Below are positions 6,478 through 13,381 of a stretch of DNA of 16,988 nt, in pieces (the stretch's first letter is position 1; the number at the start of each line of letters is the position of its first letter). Source of the DNA: Chloroflexota bacterium (GTDB taxonomy: Bacteria; Chloroflexota; Dehalococcoidia; Lucifugimonadales; Lucifugimonadaceae); contig JACETA010000007.1 of the NCBI GenBank assembly GCA_013911545.1, forward strand, positions 1-16,988, in the 5' to 3' direction. Made by a program: the position numbers and the translations under genes. Below the pieces are notes generated by a model, which saw nothing but the letters and a program-made list of their open reading frames with translations, ran no database searches and was not told the DNA's origin.

Positions 6478-7265
6478 TGAGAAGCATATCATCATCAATT
6501 TTGGATGATAAAAATCAAAGAGGAATAGGTATAATCCCTTTTATTACATCTGGGTATCCAAGTATAAAACTCAGTAAAGACATAATTTTAAATTTGATAG
6601 AAGAGAAATTATGCTCAGCTATTGAAGTGGGAATACCATTTAGTGATCCAATAGCAGAAGGAAAAACTATTCAAAAATCTAGTTCAGTTGCCCTCAAAAA
6701 TGGAGTCACAATTGATAACACATTAAGAATGATTTCAGATATTAATGAAAATAATCCTAATAAAACGCCAATCGTGTCTATGGGCTATTATAATCCAATA
6801 ATCAGTATGGGTTTAGATAATTATTTTTCTGGATGCAAGGATGCTGGCGTAAAGGGAGTTATTATTGCCGACATACCAAATACAAAATTGGAAGAAATAC
6901 AACAAACTGCAAACAATTATAGTATTGAAACAATACCTCTAGTTCCATTAAATTCATCAGAAAATACAGTTAACCATGCATGTGAAATTGGGCAAGGCTT
7001 TATTTATTGCGTAAGTGTTCTTGGGGTTACCGGCACAAGAGAAAAATTATCTGAAAATTTAAATGATAAAGTAAATCAAGTAAAAAAATCTTCTAAAATT
7101 CCAGTAGCTGTTGGATTTGGGATATCAAAAAAAAATCATATAACTGAATTAAAAAATTATGCAGATGCTGCAGTTGTTGGGAGTGCGATAATAGATGTTA
7201 TTTCAAATTCTGAAAAAAAAGAAATTGTTAATGTTGTTAACTTTATAAAAGGTCTATTAGAATAG
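6477..7265 (+). CDS. trpA: tryptophan synthase alpha chain, with Glu at a catalytic Asp position
   Basis: TrpA cleaves indole-3-glycerol phosphate to indole and glyceraldehyde-3-phosphate and channels indole to TrpB. The 262-residue TIM barrel matches the family in length and motifs: GIIPFITSGYPS near 18-29, IEVGIPFSDP at 49-58, YCVSVLGVTGTR in the beta-6 loop region, and the phosphate-binding PVAVGFGIS and AAVVGSAI segments. The general acid/base Glu (E49 in E. coli) is E50. The second catalytic acid, Asp60 in E. coli, aligns with E61 (PIAEG), a conservative change that keeps the acid. The rest looks intact, so the enzyme is probably active. trpB is not in this window, although trpBA is the usual order; instead trpA overlaps the ftsH stop by one base and is followed by aroH after 5 bases. 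No Shine-Dalgarno sequence is visible, so translation is likely coupled to ftsH. Confidence 0.95.
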   Translation: MRSISSSILDDKNQRGIGIIPFITSGYPSIKLSKDIILNLIEEKLCSAIEVGIPFSDPIAEGKTIQKSSSVALKNGVTIDNTLRMISDINENNPNKTPIVSMGYYNPIISMGLDNYFSGCKDAGVKGVIIADIPNTKLEEIQQTANNYSIETIPLVPLNSSENTVNHACEIGQGFIYCVSVLGVTGTREKLSENLNDKVNQVKKSSKIPVAVGFGISKKNHITELKNYADAAVVGSAIIDVISNSEKKEIVNVVNFIKGLLE

Positions 7266-7270
7266 AATTT

Positions 7271-7666
7271 ATGGGAGAATTTTCAAAAAAATATAGCGTA
7301 AGAGGAATTAGAGGCGCAACAACAGTTGAAAGCAATAACAAAGACCTGATCAAAGTAGCCACAATGGAATTGCTTAAGGAAATGGTATCAAAAAATGATG
7401 TTTTGAGTGATGACATTGCAGCAGTTTTCTTTACAACAACTTCAGATATTTCTGACGAATTTCCTGCTGTAGCAGCAAGAGAAATGGGCTGGGATACTGT
7501 TCCATTAATATGCGGGCACGAAATGGCAGTTCCACATGGATTAGAAAAATGTATAAGAATACTTATCCTTTGGAATACAGAAACAAAACAAAAGGAAATT
7601 AGGCATCCATATTTAAGAAAAGCTATATCATTAAGAAAGAGTGGCAATGATTTTGAAGCAACCTAA
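7271..7666 (+). CDS. aroH: chorismate mutase, AroH (Bacillus) type
   Basis: This monofunctional enzyme rearranges chorismate to prephenate, the first step toward phenylalanine and tyrosine. The 131-residue protein is of the trimeric Bacillus subtilis AroH class, not the helical AroQ class. VRGIRGATTVE (10-20) is diagnostic. Active-site residues can be matched to the B. subtilis enzyme: R14 (Bs R7), F64 (F57), C81 and E84 (C75, E78), R96 (R90) and Y114 (Y108). R122 and the C-terminal tail, which closes the site in Bacillus, are also present. It sits between trpA and aroG, so enzymes before and after chorismate are encoded together. The ATG has no Shine-Dalgarno sequence; TAGAAT at 7258-7263 ends 7 bases upstream. 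Confidence 0.95.
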   Translation: MGEFSKKYSVRGIRGATTVESNNKDLIKVATMELLKEMVSKNDVLSDDIAAVFFTTTSDISDEFPAVAAREMGWDTVPLICGHEMAVPHGLEKCIRILILWNTETKQKEIRHPYLRKAISLRKSGNDFEAT

Positions 7667-7692
7667 AACTTTAATTTAATCGTAAAGAGTTA

Positions 7693-7698
7693 TATAGT
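7693..7698 (+). promoter_or_regulatory. putative -10 element of aroG, leaderless arrangement
   Basis: TATAGT with 6 bases between it and the aroG ATG at 7705 would place the transcription start on the A of the start codon. It lies in the 38-base gap between aroH and aroG, and no Shine-Dalgarno sequence is at usable distance. No clear -35 was found. Confidence 0.4.
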
Positions 7699-7704
7699 AT
7701 TTCA

Positions 7705-8751
7705 ATGGAAAAAATAAGAGATTTAAATATTAAAAATTATTCGCCAATTACAGCTCCAAAAAACTTTATGGATGAAATACCGATCTCAGACAAATCTAAG
7801 AAAGTTGTGTCGGAATCAAGAGAAATTATCTCTAATATTGTTCATGGAAAAGATAAAAGGTTTTTATTAATAACAGGCCCATGCTCAATACATGATGTTG
7901 AAGCTGGATTAGAGTATGCAAAATTATTGGCGGAGTTTAGTAAGAAAATTAAAAATTTTTACATAGTTATGAGAGTGTATTTTGAAAAACCAAGAACAAC
8001 AATTGGATGGAAAGGCTTAATAAACGACCCTGACCTTAACAACACATTTGATATGGACAAAGGCCTTAGAAAAGCTCGAACTTTTTTAAATGATGTCACA
8101 TCTTTAGGGGTGCCTACTGCAACAGAATTTTTAGATCCTTTTACGCCACAATATTTAGCAGACTTTGTATCATGGGGTGCGATAGGTGCAAGAACTACTG
8201 AAAGTCAAACTCACAGACAGATGGCCAGCGGTTTAAGTATGCCTATTGGATTTAAAAATGGAACAGGAGGGAGTATACAAATTGCCGTAGATGCAATGGG
8301 TGCTGCACAAGGTGAGCATGCATTTTTAGGAATTAATGAACTTGGGCAAAGTAGCATAATTCATACATCAGGAAATAAATACAGTCATTTAATTTTAAGG
8401 GGTAGCACACAAGGAACTAATTTTGATGAGAAAAGTGTTTCTGATGCTATTAATTTAGTTAGCAACCAAGGTATGCACCCATCTGTAGTAGTTGACTGTT
8501 CTCATGCGAATTGCGGCAAAGATCATAAAAAAATGAATATTTCTTTCAGAGAACTAGTCAGGCAAAAAGCAAATAATGCAACACCTGGACTTGCTGGTTT
8601 AATGTTAGAAAGTTTTATACATGAAGGTAATCAAAAATTGGAAGATCCTAAAAATTTAAAATATGGAGTTTCAATAACTGATGCATGCATAAATTGGGAA
8701 GAAACTGTTGAGTTAATTACCGAAGCTGATAAAAAATTAGAATCATTATAA
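7705..8751 (+). CDS. aroG: 3-deoxy-7-phosphoheptulonate synthase, class I alpha (AroG/AroF/AroH type)
   Basis: DAHP synthase condenses phosphoenolpyruvate and erythrose-4-phosphate, the entry step of the shikimate pathway. The 348-residue protein aligns closely by eye with E. coli AroG (350 residues), including VMRVYFEKPRTTIGWKGLIN, TPQYLADFVSWGAIGARTTE and the GFKNGT loop. The four metal ligands fall at nearly the same positions: C60 (GPCSIHD), H267 (CSHAN), E302 and D326 (ITDAC). The N-terminal ~45 residues, including DLNIK, correspond to the arm that takes part in feedback inhibition in E. coli, so inhibition by an aromatic amino acid is likely; which one cannot be told here. I use the symbol aroG for the family, not for Phe specificity. 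ribF begins 8 bases downstream. Confidence 0.95.
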   Translation: MEKIRDLNIKNYSPITAPKNFMDEIPISDKSKKVVSESREIISNIVHGKDKRFLLITGPCSIHDVEAGLEYAKLLAEFSKKIKNFYIVMRVYFEKPRTTIGWKGLINDPDLNNTFDMDKGLRKARTFLNDVTSLGVPTATEFLDPFTPQYLADFVSWGAIGARTTESQTHRQMASGLSMPIGFKNGTGGSIQIAVDAMGAAQGEHAFLGINELGQSSIIHTSGNKYSHLILRGSTQGTNFDEKSVSDAINLVSNQGMHPSVVVDCSHANCGKDHKKMNISFRELVRQKANNATPGLAGLMLESFIHEGNQKLEDPKNLKYGVSITDACINWEETVELITEADKKLESL

Positions 8752-8752
8752 T
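8747..8752 (+). promoter_or_regulatory. putative -10 element of ribF
   Basis: A perfect TATAAT overlaps the aroG stop codon and ends 7 bases before the ribF GTG start, which has no Shine-Dalgarno sequence. The arrangement suggests a leaderless internal transcript. AT-rich chance is the alternative. Confidence 0.35.
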
Positions 8753-8759
8753 TTAAATA

Positions 8760-9677
8760 GTGAAATCAATAGATGTTATTAAACAGCATTCTCAAAGGAC
8801 TGAGTCAATTGTAACTATTGGAACTTTTGATGGAGTGCATAAAGGCCATGAAATTGTTTTCGATCATCTAAAAAATAATCTTAGCTTAACCCCTATAGTG
8901 ATAACATTTAACAAATCTCCTAAAGAAATAATAAATCACGACCCTATTCAATCTATATACGAAATATCTACTAAAAAGAAACTCATAAAAAATTTAGGAG
9001 TTGAAAAAATAATATCTATAGATTTTGATGATTCTATAAAGAGCTTAAAAGCTGATGAATTCATAAGTTTATTAAAAGAATATTTAAAATTAAAAGTATT
9101 GGTTATAGGAGAAGATACTACAATTGGCAAAGATAAAATTGGCAAAAAAAATGGATTAAATGATTTGTTATTAAAATTTGATGCAAATCTAAAATTAATT
9201 GAAATAAAAGAAAGTAACAAAGAAAAGATTTCTAGTAGTGAAATAAAAAAACAAATTATTAATGGTAATTTAAGAGAAGTAAATAAAAAATTACCAAATA
9301 AATACTTTATGGAAGGGTATGTAGCAGAAGGAAAAAAATTAGGAAGAAAATTAGGTTACCCAACAGCTAATTTAAAATTTTCTAAAGAAATTGTAATCCC
9401 TAAGGACGGGATATATAAGACTATTTCAGTTTTAGAAGATAAATCATACAACTCAATCACTAGCATTGGGAATAATCCAACTTTTAATGAAAAATTAAAA
9501 ACTGTAGAAACATATATAATAGATTTTAATCAAAATATTTATAGTCAAAAATTTAAAATTATATTTGTAGATTTTATTAGAGAGCAAATAAAATTTGATA
9601 ATGAGCAAGATCTTATCAATCAAATGAATAAAGATTTAAAAAAAATTGTGAAAGATAATTCAAATGAAGTTTACTGA
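8760..9677 (+). CDS. ribF: bifunctional riboflavin kinase / FAD synthetase
   Basis: RibF phosphorylates riboflavin to FMN and adenylates FMN to FAD. The protein has 305 residues. The N-terminal nucleotidyltransferase domain carries GTFDGVHKGH (21-30) and the ISSSEIKKQI segment (157-166), equivalent to the SSTxIR motif. The C-terminal kinase domain carries GYPTANL (199-205), KDGIYKT (215-221), SIGNNPTF (236-242) and VETYIIDF with the likely catalytic E250. One odd point is the usual GxDFxFG stretch, which here reads GEDTTIG (117-123) and lacks both phenylalanines, so the adenylyltransferase half is somewhat divergent. The start is GTG at 8760; the neighbouring sequence offers no better in-frame ATG. 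It overlaps tyrS by 14 bases. Confidence 0.93.
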   Translation: MKSIDVIKQHSQRTESIVTIGTFDGVHKGHEIVFDHLKNNLSLTPIVITFNKSPKEIINHDPIQSIYEISTKKKLIKNLGVEKIISIDFDDSIKSLKADEFISLLKEYLKLKVLVIGEDTTIGKDKIGKKNGLNDLLLKFDANLKLIEIKESNKEKISSSEIKKQIINGNLREVNKKLPNKYFMEGYVAEGKKLGRKLGYPTANLKFSKEIVIPKDGIYKTISVLEDKSYNSITSIGNNPTFNEKLKTVETYIIDFNQNIYSQKFKIIFVDFIREQIKFDNEQDLINQMNKDLKKIVKDNSNEVY

Positions 9678-10947
9678 AGAATTAAGCTGGAGAAATTTGA
9701 TCTTTGATAAAACTCCTGGCGTTGATGATTTTTTTTCAAATGAAAATGTAACAGGTTATGTTGGTTTTGACCCAACTTCAAAAAGTTTACATGTTGGCAA
9801 TCTGTTGCCAATAATGAACCTAGTTAGATTACAAAAATATGGCCACACGCCTATAGCGCTAGTTGGTGGAGGCACTGGATTAATTGGAGATCCAAGTGGA
9901 AAATCAGAAGAAAGGAAAGTTTTAACTGATCTAGAAATTGAAGAAAATTTATTTTCTATTGAAAATCAGCTAAAAAAATTCTTAGACTTTGACAGCAATT
10001 TATCTAACAAAGCATTAATATTAAATAATGCAAAATGGCTAAAAAAAATTAGCTTAATAGATTTTCTAAGAGATGTTGGAAAACATTTTACTGTAAATTA
10101 TATGATGAAAAAAGAGTCAGTAAAATCAAGAGTTTCAAGAGATACTGGAATATCGTTCACAGAGTTTTCATACATGACACTGCAAGCATATGACTTTCTT
10201 CATTTATATGAAAACTTTGACTGTAAACTGCAAATGGGTGGGAGCGATCAGATGGGAAATATTCTAGCTGGCGTTGATTTAATTAACAGAAAAAATCCAG
10301 GACCAAAATCTTATTTAGCTCATGGAATAGTTTCTCCTCTTATAACATCTTCTTCAGGTGAAAAATTTGGAAAAACTGCAGGAGAAGCACCAACTTTAGA
10401 CCCTAATAAAACTTCTGCCTATAAGCTTTACCAATTTTTTATAAATACCCCCGATGAAGATGTAATTAATTATTTAAAATATTTTTCAAATTTAAATTCT
10501 TCAGAAATTGAAGACTTAGAAAATGAAACCATAAATGATCCGAAGAAAAGAGTTGCTCAAAACAAACTTGCCGAAAATTTAGTTGAGATTGTGCATGGAA
10601 ATAATGGATTATCAGATGCTAAAAAAATTACTGAATATTTTTTTAATGAAAAATATAACGATCTTACTGAGCAAAACATCATAGATTTGTCTGAAAGTTT
10701 TCCATCTTTCGAAATAAGCAAAAAAGCTTTAAAAGAAGATTTAAAATTAGGAAAATTCTTAGTAGACAATAATGTATTTAATTCAATGTCAGAAATGAAA
10801 AGGATGTCGGATCAAGGCGCATTATATATTAATGGTAATAGAATAAATGATGCAGGAACTTCATTGACTCAAGATTTATTCATTAGAAATAATTTTATGG
10901 TTATTAGGGTTGGCTCAAAAAAATACCACTTATCTGTTCTTAAATAA
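9664..10947 (+). CDS. tyrS: tyrosyl-tRNA synthetase (TyrRS)
   Basis: TyrRS charges tRNA-Tyr with tyrosine. The 427 residues match bacterial TyrRS. The class I HIGH motif is HVGN at 43-46, and the KMSKS equivalent is KFGKT at 234-238 (GEKFGKTAG). Tyrosine-site elements GYVGFDPTSKSLHVG, TEFSYMTLQAYDF (166-178) and GGSDQMGN (192-199) are present; the last has Met where most bacterial enzymes have Trp. A C-terminal S4 RNA-binding domain begins near residue 360 (LGKFLVDNNVF, with ALYINGNRI). The ATG at 9664 lies inside the end of ribF, so translation is probably coupled. It closes the ftsH-tyrS run and overlaps the convergent aminotransferase gene by 8 bases. The gene's presence beside aromatic biosynthesis genes is notable, but no T-box leader is visible. 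Confidence 0.97.
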   Translation: MKFTEELSWRNLIFDKTPGVDDFFSNENVTGYVGFDPTSKSLHVGNLLPIMNLVRLQKYGHTPIALVGGGTGLIGDPSGKSEERKVLTDLEIEENLFSIENQLKKFLDFDSNLSNKALILNNAKWLKKISLIDFLRDVGKHFTVNYMMKKESVKSRVSRDTGISFTEFSYMTLQAYDFLHLYENFDCKLQMGGSDQMGNILAGVDLINRKNPGPKSYLAHGIVSPLITSSSGEKFGKTAGEAPTLDPNKTSAYKLYQFFINTPDEDVINYLKYFSNLNSSEIEDLENETINDPKKRVAQNKLAENLVEIVHGNNGLSDAKKITEYFFNEKYNDLTEQNIIDLSESFPSFEISKKALKEDLKLGKFLVDNNVFNSMSEMKRMSDQGALYINGNRINDAGTSLTQDLFIRNNFMVIRVGSKKYHLSVLK

Positions 10948-12139
10948 CTCCCGATATTGCTTTAGCAATATATTTAACATTGCTAGAAGTTATTCCAGCA
11001 ACATTTATTCTTCCAGATTTAACAATATAAATTGAAAATTTTTCTTTGAGCTGAGCAACTTCATTCTCTGTTAATCCAGTAAAGCTAAACATTCCTTTTT
11101 GATTGGCTATAAAATCAAAATTCCTACTACAATTTTCATAGATTAAGTTGGTTATAAGAGAATTCCTCATATCAATTATTCTATTTTTAGCATTATCAAG
11201 ATTCTCCATCCATATTTTTCTTAAAAAATCATCAGATAAAATAGTTTTGACTATATCTGAACCGTGTGAAGGTGGGTTTGAATAAATAGTTCTTGCAACT
11301 TTTTTAAAATTACTTTGAACAGCAGAATAATTATTTAAATTCTTTGTATGATAAATTAAACAGCCTACCCTCTCACTATAAAGCCCAAAGTTTTTCGAGT
11401 AACTTGAACAAATAATTAAATTATCAAGCTCATTAATAAGGTTCCTGACGCCCGCAGCATCTTCTTCAACCCCATCACCTAAACCTTGATAAGCAAAATC
11501 ACAAACTGTAATTAAATTTTTCTTTTTAATTAATTTGGTAATTTCGGCCCACTGATCTTTGTTCATGTCTGCGCCTGTTGGATTATGGCAACAGCCATGT
11601 AGAACAATTATGTCATTTTCAGGAATAGAACTAATTGAATCAATCATTTTTTTAAAATCAATCTTATTATTATTTTTATCAAAATAATCGTAATTTTTAA
11701 TTTCGAAACCAGATGAATTAAAAACTGGTCCGTGATTTGGCCATGTAGGGTTACTTAACCAAACTTTAGATTTACTTGAAAAATTATATAAAAAATCCGA
11801 TGCTAATTTTAAAGCTCCAGTTCCTCCCGGCGTGTTAAAACCAAAAGTATTAGAGATAAATTTGGAATATAAACTTTCTCCTAGAACTAATTTCAAAGTT
11901 TCTCTTAAAAAAATTGAGTCTCCGTCAATTGGTTTGTATGTTTTACTGGAATTTATATCAATTAATTTTTTTTCTGCTAAAGTCACAGACTCAAATGTAG
12001 GGGTTTTACTATTATCATCTTGATAAACACCTACTGACAAATTAACTTTTTTGGGATTTTTATCAGATTTGAATTCTTCAGTCAGCCCTAGAATAGGGTC
12101 TTTAGGCGCTTCGGTTATTGTGTCATAAATATTATTCAT
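10940..12139 (-). CDS. aspartate/aromatic amino-acid aminotransferase (AspC/TyrB type)
   Basis: This is a PLP-dependent class I aminotransferase of subgroup I-alpha, the group of E. coli AspC and TyrB. From the ATG at 12139 it has 399 residues; an adjacent TTG one codon upstream is less likely. The PLP lysine is K249 (SSYSKNFG). N186 (CCHNPTG), D214 and Y217 (CDFAYQG) and R257 (YSERVG) contact the cofactor. R283 (VARTIYSNPP) and R377 (SGRINVAG) match the arginines that bind the two carboxylates of dicarboxylic substrates. It could therefore make aspartate, and in this aromatic gene context could also serve the last step to Tyr and Phe; sequence alone does not separate aspC from tyrB. It overlaps the end of the DUF1015 gene by 8 bases and is probably co-transcribed with it. 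Confidence 0.93.
   Translation of the reverse strand: MNNIYDTITEAPKDPILGLTEEFKSDKNPKKVNLSVGVYQDDNSKTPTFESVTLAEKKLIDINSSKTYKPIDGDSIFLRETLKLVLGESLYSKFISNTFGFNTPGGTGALKLASDFLYNFSSKSKVWLSNPTWPNHGPVFNSSGFEIKNYDYFDKNNNKIDFKKMIDSISSIPENDIIVLHGCCHNPTGADMNKDQWAEITKLIKKKNLITVCDFAYQGLGDGVEEDAAGVRNLINELDNLIICSSYSKNFGLYSERVGCLIYHTKNLNNYSAVQSNFKKVARTIYSNPPSHGSDIVKTILSDDFLRKIWMENLDNAKNRIIDMRNSLITNLIYENCSRNFDFIANQKGMFSFTGLTENEVAQLKEKFSIYIVKSGRINVAGITSSNVKYIAKAISGVI
10954..10971 (+). terminator. possible tyrS terminator hairpin inside the convergent gene
   Basis: ATATTGC (10954-10960) and GCAATAT (10965-10971) form a 7-base stem with a 4-base TTTA loop, 6 bases past the tyrS stop. It is followed by a weak T-rich stretch (ATTTAA). 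It lies within the last codons of the aminotransferase on the minus strand. The stem is short and AT-rich, so efficiency is uncertain. Confidence 0.35.
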
Positions 12140-13337
12140 CAAAATATTGTATAACTAATCCAGTAGGAAGTTTAGGGTAAAATAATGTCGACTTTGGAGG
12201 CAATAATTTCCCTTGTGAAACACAATTAAGAAAATATTCTTTTGAAAGAGCATTCATGAAAAAGCTTACCTGAATATCATTATTTTCACTTTTTTCTTTC
12301 AGTATGTGATTGTCATGAACATATTCTATGTGATTAGGCGCATCATTTTTACCTATTACGTTATCAAAAATACTATGAATCTTTTCATATGTAGATATTA
12401 ATTTATCTTTTTTACCTAAAACATAGAATTTATTTTCATACCCCATTATAAAACTTTGATCAATAGATTGATTCCAATCTAATAATGATTGATCCCAAAT
12501 TAATTCTTTAACAGAAAATTTCTCAAAAATTTCTGCCACTAAATTACTTAATTTCTTTTTATCGAGATTTTTTATGGCCCTACTATAGCCAAACAATAAA
12601 AGTCCTTCATCGTAAGATGAAAAAATATTCATTACTCTTTTATCAACACCAGGATTTAATTCTTTATATTTTATAGAAGTTTCATACCTATGATGGCCAT
12701 CAGCAATAAAAATTTTCTCTTTTTCAAATATTGAAGATATAAAATCAATTTTTTCCTTTTCATCTATTTTCCATAAATTAAATTTATGCATAAAAGGAAT
12801 CTCCCCAGATCTAAATGGTAATGATTTGGTTTCTTTTTTTAAAAATTTATTTAATTCCTGATCTTTATCTTCAATCATACTCATTATTGGACTAAAAACT
12901 GCTTTAGTCTCATTCATTAATTTAAAACGATCTTCTTTTTGTTTTTTTCTAGTTCTTTCATGAGGGAATATAATTTTATTTTCATAATTTTCAACTTTTA
13001 CATTGCATATTAAAGAACATCTAATTAATTCTTCTTCCCCATTCATAAAAATTTCTTGAAGAATAAATAGGCTTTCGTTATCTTCTTTTTTTAAAATATT
13101 AGATGAAATCCACTCATTAAAAAATTTCGAAGCTCTCGTATATTTATTTTCTTTTTCATCATCTGAGTTAAATGATTTTCCGTTTTCTAACCTAATTACA
13201 TTATATTTTGATGATTCGTAAAGTCGTTCTATGTCTTCGATATCAACAACATCAAATGGGGGGCACAGATATTTGCCTAAATTATCATCTTGCTTGACGT
13301 TGTACATAATTCCCTTAATAGGAAAAATTTTTGCCAT
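12132..13337 (-). CDS. DUF1015 family protein, function unknown
   Basis: This 401-residue cytoplasmic protein belongs to the DUF1015 family (COG4198), whose biochemical role I cannot state with certainty. Family landmarks seen in order are CPPFDVV (25-31), YNVIRLENG (45-53), FPHERTRKKQKEDRFKL (124-140) followed by NETKAVFSPI (142-151), IADGHHRYETS (211-221), and PPKSTLFYPKLPTGLVI close to the C-terminus. The conserved His, Glu, Arg and Asp residues in these motifs look like a catalytic or ligand site. There is no signal peptide or membrane segment. In other bacteria this family often lies beside serine biosynthesis genes (serC, serA), so a role in amino-acid metabolism is a reasonable inference, and here its partner is an aminotransferase. 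GAGG at 13344-13347 is a good ribosome binding site for the ATG at 13337. Confidence 0.9.
   Translation of the reverse strand: MAKIFPIKGIMYNVKQDDNLGKYLCPPFDVVDIEDIERLYESSKYNVIRLENGKSFNSDDEKENKYTRASKFFNEWISSNILKKEDNESLFILQEIFMNGEEELIRCSLICNVKVENYENKIIFPHERTRKKQKEDRFKLMNETKAVFSPIMSMIEDKDQELNKFLKKETKSLPFRSGEIPFMHKFNLWKIDEKEKIDFISSIFEKEKIFIADGHHRYETSIKYKELNPGVDKRVMNIFSSYDEGLLLFGYSRAIKNLDKKKLSNLVAEIFEKFSVKELIWDQSLLDWNQSIDQSFIMGYENKFYVLGKKDKLISTYEKIHSIFDNVIGKNDAPNHIEYVHDNHILKEKSENNDIQVSFFMNALSKEYFLNCVSQGKLLPPKSTLFYPKLPTGLVIQYFDE
12146..12151 (-). promoter_or_regulatory. putative internal -10 element for the aminotransferase gene
   Basis: The minus strand reads TACAAT, with 6 bases between it and the ATG at 12139, which would make a leaderless transcript. 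It lies within the last codons of the DUF1015 gene. No Shine-Dalgarno sequence precedes the ATG. Confidence 0.3.
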
Positions 13338-13343
13338 TAGTCC

Positions 13344-13347
13344 CCTC
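13344..13347 (-). promoter_or_regulatory. ribosome binding site of the DUF1015 gene
   Basis: GAGG within the purine-rich run AGAGAGGGG on the minus strand, 6 bases before the ATG at 13337. It is one of the few clear Shine-Dalgarno sites in the window. Confidence 0.6.
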
Positions 13348-13360
13348 TCTATTAATATAA

Positions 13361-13372
13361 ATATTATAATAT
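13361..13372. promoter_or_regulatory. palindromic -10 element serving both ligA and the DUF1015 gene
   Basis: ATATTATAATAT is a perfect 12-base palindrome and contains TATAAT on the plus strand (13365-13370) and on the minus strand (13363-13368). It lies in the 44-base gap between the two divergent genes. On the plus strand the start point would be near 13377, 5 bases before the ligA ATG. On the minus strand it would be near 13356, about 19 bases before the DUF1015 ATG and upstream of its ribosome binding site. No -35 was recognised on either side. Confidence 0.5.
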
Positions 13373-13381
13373 TGTTTTATC

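Noticed and set aside
7243..7647. 134-codon open frame on the minus strand opposite aroH
   Set aside because: It is fully covered by aroH, whose active-site residues are all present. The reverse-frame product matches no family I know and lacks a ribosome binding site.
12140..12142. TTG at 12142 as the aminotransferase start
   Set aside because: ATG follows as the next codon, and the 6-base spacing from TACAAT favours the ATG at 12139.
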